From positions 2,356,001 to 2,420,000 of the forward strand of contig JACONQ010000004.1 of assembly GCA_014281115.1 (NCBI GenBank): DNA of 64,000 nt, given 5' to 3'. This document shows, one piece after another, positions 1 through 13,799 of this stretch; position 1 is the stretch's first letter; each line of letters begins with the position of its first letter. A model generated the notes under the pieces. It saw nothing but the letters and a program-made list of their open reading frames with translations. It had not been told where the DNA came from and ran no database searches. The position numbers and the translations under genes are program-made. This DNA is from Laburnicola sp. R22_1. Lineage: Eukaryota > Ascomycota > Dothideomycetes > Pleosporales > Didymosphaeriaceae.

Positions 1-45
1 TCTATAGTATATTAAACACTTCTTTAGTTTTATATAAATATCTAG

Positions 46-545
46 AAGAGAAATATTATAGACCTTTTAGTATATAGTACAACGCTATAAGGAAAAGCTA
101 TAGATGTGCTAAAAACGTATTAAAAAAAGTAAAGCAGCTTAGAGACAGATTAGGCTAGAAACTATTTATTATAACTATTTGTTAGCATATGCAAATTAGC
201 CCCTTATACTAGAGGTAGTTAATAATATAACGCGCGATTATCTATGCACACGTAATATAAAATCCGCAACTAGATATTAAGTGTTTAAGGTGAGTGTTAA
301 TCATCTAGTAACGCGGCGGCGAGCGAGCAAGTTAGGGTGTTATTATTGTAGGATTAGTTGTCTTAGAAGCTAGGAGGAGACATTAAAATAACTTTAACGC
401 GCTCTAGTCCTATGGCTTGGTGCTTATATATAATATTATATTATATAGGCGCTAGTAACGTATATATAAAAACGTAGTAATTAAATATAGTAGGGCCACT
501 TAAAAACTAATAAGTGGAGGTAGTTTATACTCTTGCCTAGGAGGA
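46..545 (+). repeat. Family A repeat, internally deleted copy
   Basis: This segment matches both ends of the longer copy at 9,232-10,475: the left part (about 46-280) corresponds to 9,232-9,480 and the right part (about 290-545) to 10,235-10,475. Roughly 750 bases of the middle are missing. The right end carries CCTAGGAGG next to a stretch reading gtttatactcttgcctagg. I do not recognise a coding region; the family is unclassified. Confidence 0.7.
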
Positions 546-687
546 TTATATAAATATTATTTAATTAGAATCTCAATTTTAATAATAATAATATAAATTA
601 TTTATAAAATTCTTATCTATAAGGGCCTAGTAATCTGCCCTTTTATATAGCAAAGTTATATTTATAATTAGTATAGTATATGTGGCG

Positions 688-1787
688 TTATATTAACTAC
701 CTAGAGGTAGCATAATAAAGGCTTTTATCTTAAATAATATAACAAAAAAAGTAGAGCCCCCTGCTTAGTAATTAAAAAGAGCGTAAAAAAGATAGTAATT
801 ACAAAAAAAGCGCATTTAAACTACTAAGCAAGCTTAGTAGTCTTAGCGCGTATAGCTTCTATATATAAAGTTTTTACAAAGAGGCTACTTAGAACTTTAG
901 TAGGGGAGAGATAAAACTTTAGTACAGCTATACTATAGTTATCCTCTCTTCTTCTTTGCTATCCTAATTATTATAAATAATATGTTAATAGGTATATACT
1001 GCTTTATAAGTAGATAAGAGTAATACGTACTAGATACACTATTACTCTATTGCTATATTAAGGTTATCCTTAACAAAGCTTCTATCGCTATCTCTATCTC
1101 TTTATGCTCTACTATCTATTTAGGCATTAATATTATTTCTAAAGTACTTACTATTACTAAAAAGTACACGCTAAAGATTCGCGTCGCTACTACTAAGGTA
1201 ATAATACTAGAGTTCAATTCTATCTATAAGATAATTGTCTATAGGAGTCTAATATACCTAACTATCTATAAGGCAATCCTTGTGTACTAGCTAGATTAGC
1301 AGCTTATCTAGTTTGTAACAACTAAGAAGACTATATTTCTACCCTAGTAGATAAAATTACTCCTTGTTAGTAATAGAATTTAAGAAGGGAGGTAAAAGGT
1401 AGAGGATAAGGTATTTGTTAATAAGCTCTAGTGTGACGAGAGCGTTGTATAGATCGGCAAGATCCTCCTAGCTATTATTACTATTAAGTTGGCTTATTTA
1501 AGCAAGTACGCCACATAGCGGCGAGCGCGAATAACTAATAATAGCGGTGGCAATAAGCCAGGTGTACTATGTATAGTGTAAGTAAACCTTATATTAGTGC
1601 TAGGAGCTTATAAGTATTAGGGGATATAAGTAAGTTTAAAGTTTAAACTTTTATTGCGTTGGCGTATTTAAGGTTAGTTTTTAATTAGAATTAGGTACTA
1701 TATATAGTATATAATAACCTTGTATCTTAATCTACTTTAACCTTAAACTAAAAAAAGGTTAAAAAGATATTTGGCAAGTCGACTAAT
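688..1787 (+). repeat. Family B repeat, long copy 1
   Basis: It begins with tgtggcgtta, then a block containing gagccccctgcttagtaatt, and ends at ttggcaagtcgac. The last 400 bases align with 4,905-5,298, the end of copy 2. Short pieces of the left end of this family recur at least ten times in the window, in both orientations. No protein-coding trace is recognisable. It may be a non-autonomous transposon; the class is unknown. The stretch from 1,788 to 2,090 holds only AT-rich filler. Confidence 0.65.
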
Positions 1788-2090
1788 AGTATATATTAGT
1801 TTTTATAAGTACTAATTAGATTAGCAATTAATTATAACTTAGATTAATAAAAAAGGTTAGCAAATAGTGCTTTATAGATAGGCTTAATAGTAAATATAGC
1901 CTACTTTAGCTCTAGTTATCTATAGTATACTTATATAGTAGTAGTATATAAAGAAATTTCTTTAGTAAAGTTTATACCTAATACTCTTTATATAAAAGTA
2001 TGTCTATTAATTATTACTTTTAAAACTTTATATAAACTTTTATTAAGGTTCTTATATTAGTATTATATAAAAGTTATTATAGTTTAGTTT

Positions 2091-3350
2091 TCCTCCTAGG
2101 CAGGAGTATAAACTGCCTCCACTTATTAGTTTTTAAGTGGCCCACTATGTTTAATTACCACGTTTTTTATTACAGTACTAGCGCCCACGTAATATTATAT
2201 AATATTACGTTATATGCGCGCTTAGCCCTAGGACCTAGAGCGCGTTAAAGTTTTACTAATATTCTCCTCTTAGCTTTTAACATAATAAACTTATAATAAT
2301 AATACTCTAACTTACTTACCTACTTATTACATTACTAAATAATAGATAACCTACTATATATACGCTCTACTACTATTATAATATATAATAAATTACGCGC
2401 GCGCTTTCTACTTCTAATACTAAATAGCACCCTACTATTCTCTACTAATAACCTATTAACCTATTAACCTCTAGTATACTTCCCTAGTGTTAAATTTACT
2501 CTACTTATTTTTTATAGAAATCCTATAGTATAAGCATATACCTATATATACCTAATAGCTCTTATAGCCACTTTATATAAATCTTATCTTAGAAATTATA
2601 CTGTAGCTTTTTTAGGTTATATAGCCTTATATTATTATTCTAAAGCTTTTTATAACCTTTGCCTATCCTCTCCTACTGCCTTTAAAAATATATCTAGTAA
2701 TTATTATTAATATAGTTAAGCATAAGGCAGCTAAACTAACAAAGAGTAAGCTATAAATTAAAATCTATAGTCCTATAGTTATTATTACTATAGGATAAAC
2801 TAGCTAAGGCAATCTATTTACCGTATAACTTATATTATGCTATTATATTATTAGTAATATTAGAAGGCGTTTAACCTTTGCTATACTAATTCTAGCTATA
2901 TTTATTATTATTATTTTTCTTATTATATATGTATAGACATGTGACTGCCCACCTAGTAGTAATAGTATTATTAGAGTAGGGAATAGCTATATTAAATTAT
3001 AACCTTAAGGTCTTGCACAAAGATTAAATATACTATATAAGAATAGAGTTGTGTAAGGATAGATAAAGACTTAATTTATATCTAGTTATAGATTTTTATA
3101 CTTTATATATAGGCAACCGCGTTATATTATTATTGTTAACTTTAGTACCTATAGACTATAGTACAGCTTGTAATTAACTTTATAAGGGGCTAGCCAATTT
3201 GCATATGCTTAATAGTGTTCCTAAATAGTCGCTAAACTAGTCTTATTATTTTACCTTAATTTACAGCATTTTTTAGCATACCTATAGCTTTTTCTTATAG
3301 TGTTATACTGTGTACGGAACGTGCGCGAAGTATTCTTTATAATAGTTTAG
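2091..3350 (-). repeat. Family A repeat, full-length reversed copy
   Basis: It starts with cctcctaggcaggagtataa, the reverse of the right end of the copy at 9,232-10,475, and can be followed through the middle (a gcgcgcgc-rich stretch at about 2,395) to the other end at about 3,350. The last 150 bases (3,190-3,350) keep some GC, for example gtgcgcgaag at 3,320, and match an almost un-mutated fragment at 45,325-45,475. No protein domain was recognised. Confidence 0.7.
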
Positions 3351-3825
3351 TTTATTTAATACTAGTTATAGTTAATAGTAGTATTAACATAACTATAAAG
3401 TACTTTATATAAGCACTTTTATAATTATCTAGGACAAATAGTATATAGGTAGTATTATACTGCACAGCTAGTAAGAATATTTAAAAAGATATCTAAGTAT
3501 TAATCCTTAGTAATATCTAGGCGTCTATATAGATCTACAAAGATTCTAGTCTTATTTATTAAAATATTATATAAAGCTTCTATATAATTATTCTTCTTAT
3601 TGTATACCTTTTAGAATTAGATTATTTTATTAGTTAAAACTTTTTGAAAAAGTAGATTATACTTAGGCGGAAGCTTATATAAGTTACATTATAGTATAGA
3701 CTTAGGTAGTATAGATTAGTATAGTGCCTATAATTTATATTTATCTAGTAGTAGTTCTATTCTATATAATATTTAATTGTTATAAATAGGTAGGTAAAAT
3801 AGTAGTTAGGTACTATATATAAAAA

Positions 3826-3950
3826 GTATAACCCCTTTTTATTAACATCTTAAAACGCTTTTCTGTATATATAATAGTAGGAGGGATAACTACTATTATT
3901 ATAATATCTTTATTAGAAACTCCTTAGTCGCAAAAACAAAACCATAAAAA
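3826..3950. repeat. Short family C-derived insertion in copia gag
   Basis: About 120 bases match the right end of the TIR element at 6,631-8,985, including ttaaaacgcttttctgtata and the downstream tagtaggaggg. The gag sequence on both sides is continuous when compared with about 11,890-11,945, so this is an insertion, possibly a miniature element made of one terminal region of family C. Confidence 0.6.
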
Positions 3951-4699
3951 GTAGTAGTTTATTTAATTATCTATATAAATAAAATTATTCTTAGTACTTA
4001 TATAAAGATTTTCTTAGAATATTTATAGAAATCTATAGCTATATAGGTATTTATAGTAGTAGTAACTTACTTTATTTAGGTTTATATAAAGGCTTAACTA
4101 GCTCTAATATTGTTAAAATTAGCCTTAGTATTTATATATAAGGTGCTAAGTAAGCTAGCAAAGGTAGTATTATATAAATAGTATTTATATTACTTTAGAA
4201 TACATTATATAATTTACTAGCACTTATAGCTTTAGTATTTATTTTTAGCTTAATACCCTTTTCTTTTAAAATTATAATAAGCTCTCTCTTATATGTATAG
4301 CCTAACTTTATAAAATAATATTCTTCTTATCCTTTAAAGTCTTTCTAGAATAATTTTAAAAAAGCTATTCCTTTCTAGTATAATATATAATACTTAACAA
4401 TAGTATATACTATATATAATTATATTTCTAATTAAGAAAAATTATTTATTATATTAATCTTATCCTTTTAATATATAGGTGTTATTCTCTTACGTAGTAT
4501 TTTCTCTAATGTTCTTATTTCTTTAATATACTAATTATAAGATTTAGTATATTTTAGTATATTACGATTATCTTATAAAGTAGTAGAGGTAATAGAAGCT
4601 TTATATAAAGTAGTAGGTGTAGTTATTATATAACTAGTTTGCTTAATAGATTAGTTATATAAAAGATTACACTTTATTAAGGTTTATTATTATCTAACT

Positions 4700-5298
4700 A
4701 TGTGTTATTAAATTATCTACCTAGGAGTAGAATAACAAAGGATTTTATTCCAAATAACATAATAAAAAAGCAGAGCCCCTTACTTAGTAATTAAAAAGAG
4801 TATAAAAAGGTGCTTACAAAAAAGCGTGTTTAAACTTACTAAGCGAGTCTTAGTGTAGAGGCTTCTATAAGTAAAATCTTTACATAGAATCCTCTAGTAA
4901 GAGACGTAAAAGTAGAAGAAGAATAAGGTTTTTCTTAATAAGCTCTAGTATAGCAAGAGCGTTATATAAATCTATAAGATTCTTCTAGCTATTATAGCTG
5001 CGTTAGCTTATTTAAGCCAGTACGTCGCATAAGTAGCGTGTAAGCGCAGATAGTTAATAATACTAATAGTAATAATCTAGATAGGCTATATATAGTGTAA
5101 GTAAATCTTACGTTAGAATTAGGAGCTTATAGATATTAGGGGGTGTAAGTAAGTTTAAACTATTATTACGTTATTAGGTAGTATTTAAGATTAGTCTTTA
5201 ATTAGAATTAGATGCTATATATAGTATATAATAGCCTTCTATCTTAATCTACTTTAACCTCAAACTAAAAAAAAGGTTAGAAAAGGTATTTGGCAAGC
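4700..5298 (+). repeat. Family B repeat, copy 2, inserted in copia
   Basis: The left end (ttattaaattatctacctag) and right end (ttggcaagccgacc) match copy 1 at 688-1,787, with the middle shortened. It splits the inverted copia copy at a point where the intact copy at about 11,131 reads straight through. The short sequence ctaacta is present on both sides (4,690s and 5,300s), consistent with a target duplication of about 8-10 bases blurred by mutation. Confidence 0.6.
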
Positions 5299-5924
5299 CG
5301 ACCTTCTAACTACATATTTATATAGTTACTAATAACATACTTAGTGTACTATTTTCTCTTAAATTTTATAGAGTAGTAATATCTACGTACTAACTTAATA
5401 AAAAAGTTAATCTACTATTTTTATAAATAAGAATATGTTTTATATATCTTATATAATCGCTTTCTTTATTTTAAATAATAGTAATATCTATTTATTAACT
5501 CTATAAAAATCAATCTACTATCCTCTTATAAATAAAGAATAGAGTATAATAAAATAAAGTATATAGCTAATAATAATTATACACTCTATTTTTATTCTTA
5601 CTAATTTATAGTTAAGGGTTAGTTAACTACTAATTAGTATTAAATAGATACTTTATAGCTAGCTATATAGATAATAACATCTACTAAATTTATATTAGTA
5701 AATATCGAGGGTGTATAAAATAAGCGTATAAAAAGAAAATAATATAATAAAACCAACTTTAGTATTAATTGCTTATATCTAGAAAGGATATAAAGAAAAA
5801 GAAAAATTCTATAGTGTATAGACTATAGTATATAGGCATTATATAATTTCTATATAATGCTATTATATAGTAATATTAAAACTTTAACACTCTTAGATGC
5901 CCTTGCCTATATAGTGTACAAACA

Positions 5925-6630
5925 CTAAGTATTAACTTTACTAGTACCTAGCTAATTAGTACTAAGCAACTTTGTAATTATATAAGGTCCTAAGTATATA
6001 TATAGTAAAATAAGCCCATTTATAAAAAACTTTTACTTTTTAGTATAAAAAAAGTAAATAGCTATTGTATATCCTATATACTTTTTATAGGTGTTTAATA
6101 TAATTCTCTTTTACGCTCTTTTTAATTACTAAGTAGAAGGCTCTCCTTTTTTATTATGTGGCGTTAATTTAAAAGCTTTTATTATTCTACCCCTAGGTAG
6201 ATAATTTAATAACATACATAGGTATTTAAAACTAAACTTATATAAGTAGTAATTAATAGTAACTAGTTCTTTTATATAGTAAAGTAACTATTTCTTTAAA
6301 TACTTTCTTTATTTTCTTAAGCCTAACACTATAATAACTAGTTAATATAGGTTTACTAGATATTTCTAAATAAATTTAATATTACTAAAGTAGCAATTCT
6401 TAATAATATTAGTAAAGTAACTAAAATCTTTATCTTACTTAATATATAGTCTGCTTTTTTTATAATTTACCTTTTCACGCTCTTTTTAATTACTAAGCAG
6501 GGGGCTCTGCTTTTTTTTTCATATTATTTAAGATGAAAGCCTTTGTCGTCCTACCCCTAGGTAGATAAAATAACGCCACACATATAGTCTGCAGCTAATT
6601 ACTTTAGCTTTCTAGCTATTAATAGTTACT
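5925..6630. repeat. AT-rich interval with two reversed family B ends
   Basis: At about 6,105-6,200 and 6,470-6,592 the reversed family B end can be read, including acgctctttttaattactaa and a final taacgccaca. The rest is RIP-mutated sequence in which I recognise nothing. Confidence 0.55.
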
Positions 6631-8985
6631 ATGGATTTTTTTTTGCGGCTAAGGGGTTTCTAAGAAAAATATTACAATAATAGCAGTTATCCCTCCTACT
6701 ATTATGTACACAGAAAAGCGTTTTAAGGTGTTTAATAAAATAGTTCCTATATTAATAACGTTTAATAGTTTAAACAAAAGCTACTTAACTTTATACTAAT
6801 ATATAGTATCTATACTAAAGTATTAATAGTATTAATGGTACTATAGATCTTTAAGAATATAATAACTATGTAGAAGCTTTTAGCTATTATATATAATAAT
6901 ACTAGTAATAATAATATCTTAGCTTAGAGCGTCTAGTATAAACTATTAAAAAATAATATTACCTAGAACAAATAAAGAATATAATCTTATATCTTACTTA
7001 TATTATTAACTTTATAATTTAAGAGATTATCTATTACCTTTAGTTATTAGCGCCTATTAATTTTAACTTTATAAAGATATTATAGCAGTAATCTATAAAT
7101 AAAATCTAAGTACAGATACTTATTCTAAATTCCTTTTATAAGATATATTAGCTATTATTATAGAAAGTTATTATTAAAAGTTATTATAAACTAACTAGTG
7201 CGTAGCTCTATACTATATATATTATAATTAACTAATTACTATAGTAATTTAAGTAATTTCTTATAATATAAAGTAATACACTACTAGAAAGGTAACTATT
7301 TATCATCTAAAATATTTAAATAAAATAGAACTCTATATATAATATATACAAGCCCCTGCTAAGGCTTTAGGTAAATCTTAATATATAGCTAAAGAAAGAG
7401 ATTATAATAAAGATAATTAAAAAATTAAATACTTTTACTTATAGTACTACCATAAAGGCAGACTTTAAAGACCTTAAAAAACTTTACCTATTAGTCCGAA
7501 AATAGTTATATTTTAAGTTAATTACCTTTATACTTTAAAAATTTAAAAAGGCTATAAACTTCTTAAATAAGAACTAAAAACCCTAAGTGCTATATATCTA
7601 GCTTATATATAATTAGTTTTTAATCTCTTAAAGAAAATAAATAATAAGCTTATTAAAGAGTTAAATAATATTAGATAGCTAGAAGCTATATAGGCTATAG
7701 CTAAGATAAGACAAAAGAAGTTACGTAAGTATTACTTAACAATAAGTAGAAAGAAAAGTTTCTTATTTAACTATATAATAATATTAGATTTTGTATTAAA
7801 GCTTATAGTATATAAGATATTATAATTATAGCTATTTATTATAGTTATATACTAATAGTTATATAGAATAAAATATAGAAAAACTAGAATAAGTATATAT
7901 ACTACTAATAGTCGCATTATTTATTTAGTGTTAATTACCTTTTTAATATATTTTTTAAAATAAGCCTGCATAGGTTAGGATAGAAAGGCCGCTATAGTCT
8001 AGCACCTAAAAATATAATTTACTCCTAGTCTTCGCTAACGCAATAGTAGTTACTGCGCACTTGCCCCCTAATTGTCTATAAGCGCTCTAATACCTATTAA
8101 TTCACTTAAAGCGTGCATAGAAAACTAAGCTCTATTATTACTATTATTAGTAACTACACTACTTACGCGTCGCGCTTACCTAATACTATAACTATAAGGA
8201 TCTAACACATCTACGCAATGCTCTCTTTCTCTAGTAACTTATTAATAAACACCTTCTTTTACCTCTTAACCTTGCTCTTTATTACTACTATCCTAACCTA
8301 TAGTAATATAATAAACTGTAGTAGAAACCTTACGTATCTATTATAGCGTCTAGTTACTAATCTATTACTAGCCTAACTAGTACACTAGAATTGTCTTATA
8401 TAGGGTAAGGTATACCTTTTACTTTAACCTATTAATAATCTTTTAGATAAAGTAGTATTCTAGTGTAGGCCTAGTAACTTTAAGCAGACAGATTAAAGTA
8501 TACTTTTAGGCGGCGTTAAAAGCAACTTTAGTATTAGGGCTTAGAGAGATAGTAGGAAATAGGATAATAGTAGATTCCTTATTAAGGTTAACTTTAATAT
8601 AGAGATAAAGTGTTAGTATATCTATAGTGTGTGTAAGTTTCTATCTAGTATATATCTTAGAAGTAGTATAATCCTGCTAATATAATAGCTGTTGCTTCTA
8701 GTAATTTTTAGAGATAATAATAAAGGAAGATAATAGTGTAATAAGCACCTTCTTATCCATTCCCCCCACTTTAAACTAGTACGGCGAAGTGGCCTTACTA
8801 TATTTTGCATGTAGATTTTTTTAGTTAGAATAGGCGCGCTAAGCCTGCTAAGCTTGCTTATAATACGCTAACCCCTTTTTATTAACACCTTAAAACGCTT
8901 TTCTATATATATAATAGTAGGAGGAATATCTACTATTATTGTAATATTTGTATTAGAAACCCCATAGTCGTAAAAAGAAAACTAT
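6631..8985. mobile_element. Family C terminal-inverted-repeat transposon
   Basis: The left end (from 6,631, reading atggatttttttttgcggct) and the right end read in reverse (from 8,985) are inverted repeats of about 115 bases. They share a block around ggggtttctaa, a block around cctcctactattat and gaaaagcgttttaaggtgtt. A TA dinucleotide abuts both ends, as expected for a Tc1/mariner/pogo-type insertion. The 2.1 kb interior is too mutated for me to recognise a transposase; bases 8,000-8,300 are less AT-rich than the rest. The type is inferred from ends only. Confidence 0.6.
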
Positions 8986-9231
8986 ATACTACTAATAGTT
9001 TCTAAAATATCTTAATTACTATAATAGCCTAATAACTAATAACTTTACTTTAATTTTAAATACTAACCTAAAATAGTTATAAAGTAATAAATAGTTTTAA
9101 AGCCTTTTTACTACCTAGTTTATAGTTTAGTAGCCTTTTTATCTCTAGCTAAAGTTTAGCTATACTAGATATTATTTATAATTTAGGCCTAATTTAAATA
9201 GAAGGAGCAATAGACCTAAGTACTTTTATAG

Positions 9232-10475
9232 TTATTAGGAAGAGAAATATTGCAGACCTTTTAATATATAGTATAATACTATAAGGGAAAGCTATAGGTG
9301 TGCTAAAAACGCATTAAAAAAGGTAAAGTAGTAAGATAGATTAGGGACTATTTATTAGTACATACAAATTAGCCTCTTATACTAAAGATAGTTAATTATA
9401 AAATATACTAGGCACTAAAGTTAATAATAATATAACGCGTAGCAACTGCCTGCGTAGGATAAAATACGCAACTAGACATAGATTGCCTATTTATACTACC
9501 TTTCTATCCTTGTAAATATTTAATTACTAGTTAAGACTTTAAAGTTAGTTACTATATCTATTCCTCGCCCTAAAAACACTATTGCCACTAGATATATAGT
9601 GTCGCACTCCTATCTAAAAGACACAAATAACGTAGCTAGATATAATAGCTAGATACTACTTAATATTAAAAACTATATAGTCTATACTAAGAACCTATAT
9701 AGTAAGTAGATAGCTGCTATAAAGTTAAATTACTATATTAAAAAGAATAAACATTTTCTTAAGCAAAAGCCTAGAATTAAAGGTAGAATAAGCCTTATAA
9801 TATAGATTACTCTATGCTAGTTTAGGTATAAAGTACTTATAACTATTAGTAAGAACTAAAATATAGTTATTTTTATAAAGTAAAAGTCTAGCCTAGTAGC
9901 TATATACTACTGCGTAGCTTATAGAAGCAATTACTGCCTAATATTAAGTTTCTAATTAATAGCTAGTTACTTTAAAGATAGTAGTTATATAAAGTAGATG
10001 GTAGAGATATTAATAATATATAAGTACGCAATTATACTATACGAGATCTAGAAAAGAGAGCTAGAGTAGTATTAGGGTGCTATTTAGTGTTAGGAATAGG
10101 AAGCGCGCGTAATTTATTATATATTATAGCAGTACTAAAATATATATCTAAAAGTTCTAAGTAGTTAATTATTAAGTAATAAAGTAGTAGGTAGAGGTCT
10201 ATTATCTAGTAAGGCGATCGTAAAAGGTTAAAAGATAGGTGTTAATTATCTAGTAACGCGGCGGGTAGGTAAGCAAGTTAGGGTATTATTATTGTAGGAT
10301 TAGATGTCTTAGAAGCTAGAAGAGGTGTTAGAAAAACTTTAACGCGCTCTAGGCTTAGCGCGTATATAATATTACATAGGCGCTAGTAATATAATAAAAA
10401 AACACAGTAATTAAACGTAGTAGGGCTACTTAAAAACTAATAAGTGGAGGCAGTTTATACTCCTGCCTAGGAGGG
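9232..10475 (+). repeat. Family A repeat, full-length copy
   Basis: This copy of about 1.24 kb is collinear with the reversed copy at 2,091-3,350. It starts with gaagagaaatattgcagacc and ends with ctcctgcctaggaggg, directly before the copia LTR at 10,519. The interior (9,490-10,235) is peppered with stops in all frames and no protein family is recognisable. The class of element remains open. Confidence 0.7.
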
Positions 10476-10518
10476 ACTTTTATAGTTAAAAAAAGTAATA
10501 GGTTTAATATACTAAAGT

Positions 10519-11140
10519 TGTCCGTACACTATATAGGCAATGGCACCTAAGGGAGTTAAGGTTTTAATATTGTCGCATAATAGTATTATATAGAGATTAC
10601 ATAATGCCTATGCGCCGCAGCCTATATATTGTAGGATCTTTTTCTTTCTACCTATACCCTTTCTAAAAGCAAGTAATTAATACTAAGTTAGTTCTATTAT
10701 ATTATTTCCTTTTTGTGTATAATTATTACGTATACCCTCTACACTTGCTAGTATAGAGTATTAGATATTAATATCTATATAGCTAGCTATAGAGCCTATT
10801 TAACACTAATTAGTTGTTAACTAACTCTTAATTTTAAATTAGTAAGAGTAAAGATAGATTATATAAGTTATTATTAGCTATATAATTTATTTTATTATAT
10901 TCTATTCTCTATACATACGAGCATAGTAGATTAAACCTTTATAAAGTTAGTTAGTAACTATTACTACTATATAAAATAAAGAAAGCGATTGTATAAGATG
11001 TATAAAACCTATTCTTAGCTATAAAGATAGCAAATTAACTCTTTTATGAAGTTAGTAAGTAGATCTTACTACTATATAAGATTAAAGAGAAGATAGTATA
11101 CTAAGCACACTACTAGTAACTGTATAAATATATAGTTAGA
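10519..11140 (+). repeat. Copia 5' LTR
   Basis: It starts with TGTCC and shares the first 300 bases with 24,397-24,700 (for example cacttgctagtatagagtat in both) and its whole length with the reversed copy at about 5,300-5,924. The right boundary, near atatagttagataataac, is approximate because the two complete copies are RIP-mutated independently. Confidence 0.7.
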
Positions 11141-11289
11141 TAATAACAAACTCTAATAAAGCGCAACCTTTTATATAACTAACCTATTAAACAAACTAGT
11201 AATATAATAACTACCCCTACTTCTGCTTTGTATCTGCTTTGTATAAAGCCCTCGCCTTTACTATCTCCACCTTATAAAATAATACTAAT

Positions 11290-13575
11290 ATGCCTAAATA
11301 TACTAGAGTGTATAATAAGTATATAAAAGAGTTAGGAATAATAGAGGCAACACTACGTAAGGGAATAAGATCTAAGTACTAGAAAGATAAGATTAATCTA
11401 GTAGATAATCTCTCTCTATTAGAAATATAATTATACGCAGTATGTACAATTGCTAATTATTATATATTATACTAATAAGGGACAGCTTTTTTAGAATTAT
11501 TCTAGAAAGACTTTAAAGAATAGAAAGAATACTATTTTTTAAAGTTAAATTATGCGTTTAGAAGAGAGCTTATTATAGTTCTAGAAGAAAAGAGCATTAC
11601 ACTAAAAATAAATACTAGAGCTATAAGTACTAGTAAACTATATAAAGTAGCCTAAGGTAATACAAATATTACTTATATATTACTGCCTTTGCTAGCTTAC
11701 TTAACTTCTTATACGTAAACACTAAGGCTAATCTTAAAGATACTTAAGCTAGTTAGGCTATTAAACAAACTTAAATAGAGTAAGCTGCTACTACTATAGG
11801 CACCTATATAGCTGTAGGTCCCTATAGATATCTTAAAAATACCTTTATATAAGTACTAAAGACAATTTTATTTATACAAATAACTAAATAAACTACTACT
11901 CATCGCATATAGTACCTAACTACTATTCTACTTACCTACTTGCAATTATTAAACGCTATATAGAATAGAACTACTACTAGTTAAACGCGAATTATAGGCA
12001 CTATACTAATCTATATAGACTAAGCCTATACTATAATTTAACCTATATAAGCTTCTGCCTAAGCATAACCTACCTACTTAGAGAATTCTAGCTAATAAAA
12101 TAATTTAATTTTAAAAGGCATAGAATAAGAATAACAACTATACTAGAGCTTTATATAATATTTTAGTAGATAAGCCTAGGATCTTTATAGATCTATATAG
12201 ACGTCTAGATATTACTAAGAATTAATATCTAGATATTTTTCTAAATATCCTTACTAGCTATGCGGCATAGTATTACCTCTATACTATCTGCCTTAGATAA
12301 TTATAGAAGTGCTTATATAAAGTACTTAATAGTTACTTTAATACTACTATTAACTATAACTAGTATTAGATAGACTAAACTATAATAACTTTTATATAAC
12401 ACTAGCGCAAGAACTCTAATAAAAGTCTATATAAAATTCTAGAGGTAATAATTAATAGGCTTACTCTTACATAGAGAGCATTAGGTGTAGACTTTACTAG
12501 GAAAATTCCTCTTTATATAGCTATTATATAAGTATATTATAGATACCTAGAGCTAGAGTAGGCTATATTTACTCCTAAGCCTACCTATAAAGCTCTATTT
12601 GCTAATCTCTATGCGTTAATCTAAGTTGCAATTAATTGCTAATCTAATTCGTATTTATAAAAGACTAATATATACTGTACTAATTGCAAATATAACTTCC
12701 TATATATAAAAAAAAGATTACTAGGCTCTTATAGATGAAAATTATATAGATATTTTATACTATTATTATTACAATTTAGATTCTAATTAAATAATTTTTA
12801 TATAAGACTAAAGAAGTGTTTTATATACTATAAGAAAGGTTATTAGTCTTCTAACTATCTATGTAATAAGCGTACCTACGTAATAAGACAGTATATTATC
12901 TTCTATAAAGAGCATAATAATAAAACGCCTTTGTATAAAACAATTTAGTCCCTATATTTAGGATATAGAAAGGTATAATACTAAGGAACCTACTTTGTAT
13001 AAAAAAGAGGAGTAGAATAAAGGTAATAAGAATAGTAATAATTAAGTGTTCTACCTAACTACTACTACCTATCTTTACTATATAACTAGCAAATATATTT
13101 ATACGATAGAGCTAGAGGAGTGTGCGGAATAGTTTATTTTTAAAGATTAATTCTATATACTATACTAAGATATATTGTAGAATATTAATATAGTAAGAAT
13201 TTCTACTATTAGTAAAGCATAGCTAGAGGTATATATATAAGAAAATTCCTATATAAAGATTAATTAGACACCTAGCAATACTAATATTAGCTTTAGAGGT
13301 TAGAACCTATGAGGATCTCTAGAAACTATAAAAATACAAATTTAATAAAAATAGTTACTTACTATATTCTAGACATTCTAATACTATTTCTGCTATTACT
13401 AGTAGATGCTAATAAGCTAGGTGCCTACTTTAATAATGTTCTAGATATTATTATATAAAAGAATAGTACAACTATACCTATTATGCGCAAATAGAGACAC
13501 CCTTTCTTTAATATTAGTAAGAAAGAAACTATATTTTTCTTTACTAATTAAAAACTCTATTGCCTTTATTAACAA
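11290..13575 (+). pseudogene. Copia gag and start of pol, degraded
   Basis: An interrupted frame starts at atgcctaaatatac (11,290) and can be followed through gag to a zinc-knuckle-like stretch near 12,815 (Cys-Phe-x-x-Tyr...Asn-x-x-Cys-Asn). It then runs into the region just before integrase, whose last readable residues (Phe-Arg-His-x-Tyr at 13,576-13,590) correspond to the GAG-pre-integrase domain. Many TAG and TAA codons interrupt it. The frame continues at 16,737 after the inserted elements. Confidence 0.65.
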
Positions 13576-13799
13576 TTTAGACATTCTTATTAAACATCTT
13601 TATTGTGTGAAGATTCTAACTAAGGTCGAGTCCGTACTATATATAGAGAGGAGTAAAATAGGAGGCACTAAAACCTAGTACCTAGCACACAGTGATAGTA
13701 ACAAACTGTACACAAAATATCAATAATTTTATTATTAACTTTCTTTACAGCAGCACTATTAACGGCAGTTAATAGACAGTCTGCTATCTGGCATAACTA

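Larger units (their letters stand above)
3351..5924 (-). mobile_element. Inverted, truncated copia copy (LTR plus gag)
   Basis: Read on the minus strand this is the same retroelement as at 10,519. Bases 5,924 down to about 5,300 match the LTR (10,519-11,140), and about 4,690 down to 3,351 match the leader and gag region (about 11,140-12,380). The copy ends inside gag, so it is truncated. A family B element (4,700-5,298) sits near the LTR/leader junction, and a short family C-derived repeat (3,826-3,950) sits in gag. All of it is RIP-mutated. Confidence 0.75.

Noticed and set aside
5300..5924. Solo LTR of the copia family
   Set aside because: The matching leader and gag follow on the other side of the family B insertion (4,690 down to 3,351), so it is part of a truncated inverted copy.
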